Shown: positions 63,752-64,000 of the stretch, piece after piece
How the letters are laid out: each line of letters starts with the position of its first letter
How positions within the stretch are numbered: the first letter of the stretch is position 1
NCBI GenBank assembly: GCA_963777755.1
Contig: CAVZSC010000009.1
Location: 85,627-149,626, forward strand
Length of the DNA stretch: 64,000 nucleotides
Direction: 5' to 3'
Source of the DNA: DATFWC01 sp963777755
GTDB lineage: Bacteria; Pseudomonadota; Alphaproteobacteria; Rhizobiales; Xanthobacteraceae
Position numbers and translations under genes: made by a program
Notes under the pieces: model-generated
What the model saw: the letters and a program-made list of their open reading frames with translations, nothing else
What the model was told of the DNA's origin: nothing
Databases searched by the model: none

Positions 63752-64000
63752 TTGGCGCGCAAGCGAAAAGACGGGCTGGTACCCCCTGACAATAATGAGC
63801 GTGAGGAGATCATACCCCCTCATCGGCACAACGTCGCGCCGTTGAACTCGGTTGCCAACGTCTTGCGCGAGCAGTCAAGATTGTACCGAGCGGTGAGAAA
63901 CAGGCGGATCGAGGCCGATGCCGGGACAAAAATGACCTACATGCTGCGGGAAATCCGCGGCAGGATCGAAGTCCTTGACACCGCCGATCATCGACGGCGT
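63752..64000 (+). CDS. Hypothetical element protein, N-terminal part (runs off the window)
   Basis: TTG start at 63752 with GGAGGT at 63739-63744, seven bases before it. The frame stays open to the window end (83 codons). The sequence is basic at first (A-R-K-R-K-D-G-L-V-P-P) and then helical: N-V-L-R-E-Q-S-R-L-Y-R-A-V-R-N-R-R-I-E. I do not recognise a family. It is the next gene of the element after the putative origin, so a packaging, terminase-small-subunit or control role is conceivable but not shown. Confidence 0.6.
   Translation, partial: MARKRKDGLVPPDNNEREEIIPPHRHNVAPLNSVANVLREQSRLYRAVRNRRIEADAGTKMTYMLREIRGRIEVLDTADHRRR

Larger units (their letters stand above)
54870..64000. mobile_element. 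Decayed P4/phage-satellite-like integrative element (right end outside window)
   Basis: From about 54870 the gene content changes to integrase, small phage-type ORFs, a RecD-like helicase, a DUF3820-type protein, and a primase/helicase, all on the plus strand, with AT-rich spacers unlike the neighbouring chromosome. The left edge cuts an amidohydrolase gene. Nearly every gene has a frameshift, stop or insertion. I could not define att sites: no tRNA gene or duplicated core is visible and the right end is outside the window. Confidence 0.75.

Noticed and set aside
63363..63813. Three short open frames on both strands around the TGGAAC arrays
   Set aside because: They read through the repeats in random phases, lack ribosome sites and end before the gene at 63752.

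Overview
The window looks like a chromosome segment of a GC-rich alphaproteobacterium of the order Hyphomicrobiales (Bradyrhizobium / Rhodopseudomonas / Xanthobacteraceae-like). I infer this from the codon use, the many ABC uptake systems paired with catabolic enzymes, and the extragenic palindromes of a type common in that group. No rRNA or tRNA gene was seen. Two parts differ in character: about 54.9 kb of ordinary accessory chromosome, then about 9 kb of a decayed, P4/phage-satellite-like mobile element that runs off the right edge.

Chromosomal part. 1-5.7 kb: surface-polysaccharide genes, namely a three-repeat protein, a two-domain glycosyltransferase (GT-A plus GT-B) and a polytopic membrane protein. 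6-21 kb: a peptide-type ABC system split in two. The ATPases, binding protein, M20 amidohydrolase, alpha/beta hydrolase and SDR lie at 7.4-14.4 kb. The two permeases lie at 18.1-19.8 kb next to a DUF6282 protein and a RidA protein. Between them are a polysaccharide deacetylase, a TPR-TonB_C protein, a chimeric RTX/deacetylase relic and repeat-rich DNA. 21-26.5 kb: a three-domain RidA fusion, an NMT1/SsuABC-type transporter and an ACMSD-like amidohydrolase. 26.6-29.8 kb: a TIGR03032-like pseudogene, a polar amino-acid binding protein coupled to a DAACS symporter, and a cupin. 30-38 kb: a Liv-type binding protein and one permease with a 2-aminobenzoate-CoA-ligase-like enzyme, facing an enoyl-CoA hydratase / MaoC dehydratase / acyl-CoA synthetase operon, then a His-rich secreted protein. 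38.5-47.7 kb: a Bug-type binding protein, a CocE/NonD hydrolase, a DUF1445 hydro-lyase, a complete Liv operon (SBP-G-F-H-M) and a cysteine-dioxygenase-like protein. 47.7-51 kb: two TPR proteins and a divergent LysR regulator with a clear T-N11-A dyad. 51-54.9 kb: an operon of MetE-like protein, FAH-type hydratase, cupin and beta-hydroxyacid dehydrogenase, headed by an amidohydrolase whose 5' part is missing.

Mobile element (about 54.87 kb to the right end). It starts where the amidohydrolase gene is cut and carries a P4-type tyrosine integrase with at least six frameshifts, small ORFs (one with an in-frame stop), a RecD-like helicase with two frameshifts, a DUF3820-type gene split by an IS5-family element whose transposase is itself frameshifted, and an NrS-1-like primase / VapE-type helicase with one frameshift. 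Non-coding DNA between these genes is highly structured: three consecutive hairpins and a CTATCTCC tandem repeat before the helicase, further hairpins before the primase, and just after the primase eleven copies of TGGAAC in two opposed arrays around an AT-richer core. I read that last site as the likely replication origin of the element, analogous to the type I iterons of satellite phage P4. It is the most interesting signal in the window.

Limits: everything here is read by eye. Family names rest on motif recognition, not on database searches. Frameshifts in the element could in part be assembly errors, although the chromosomal genes beside it are intact.
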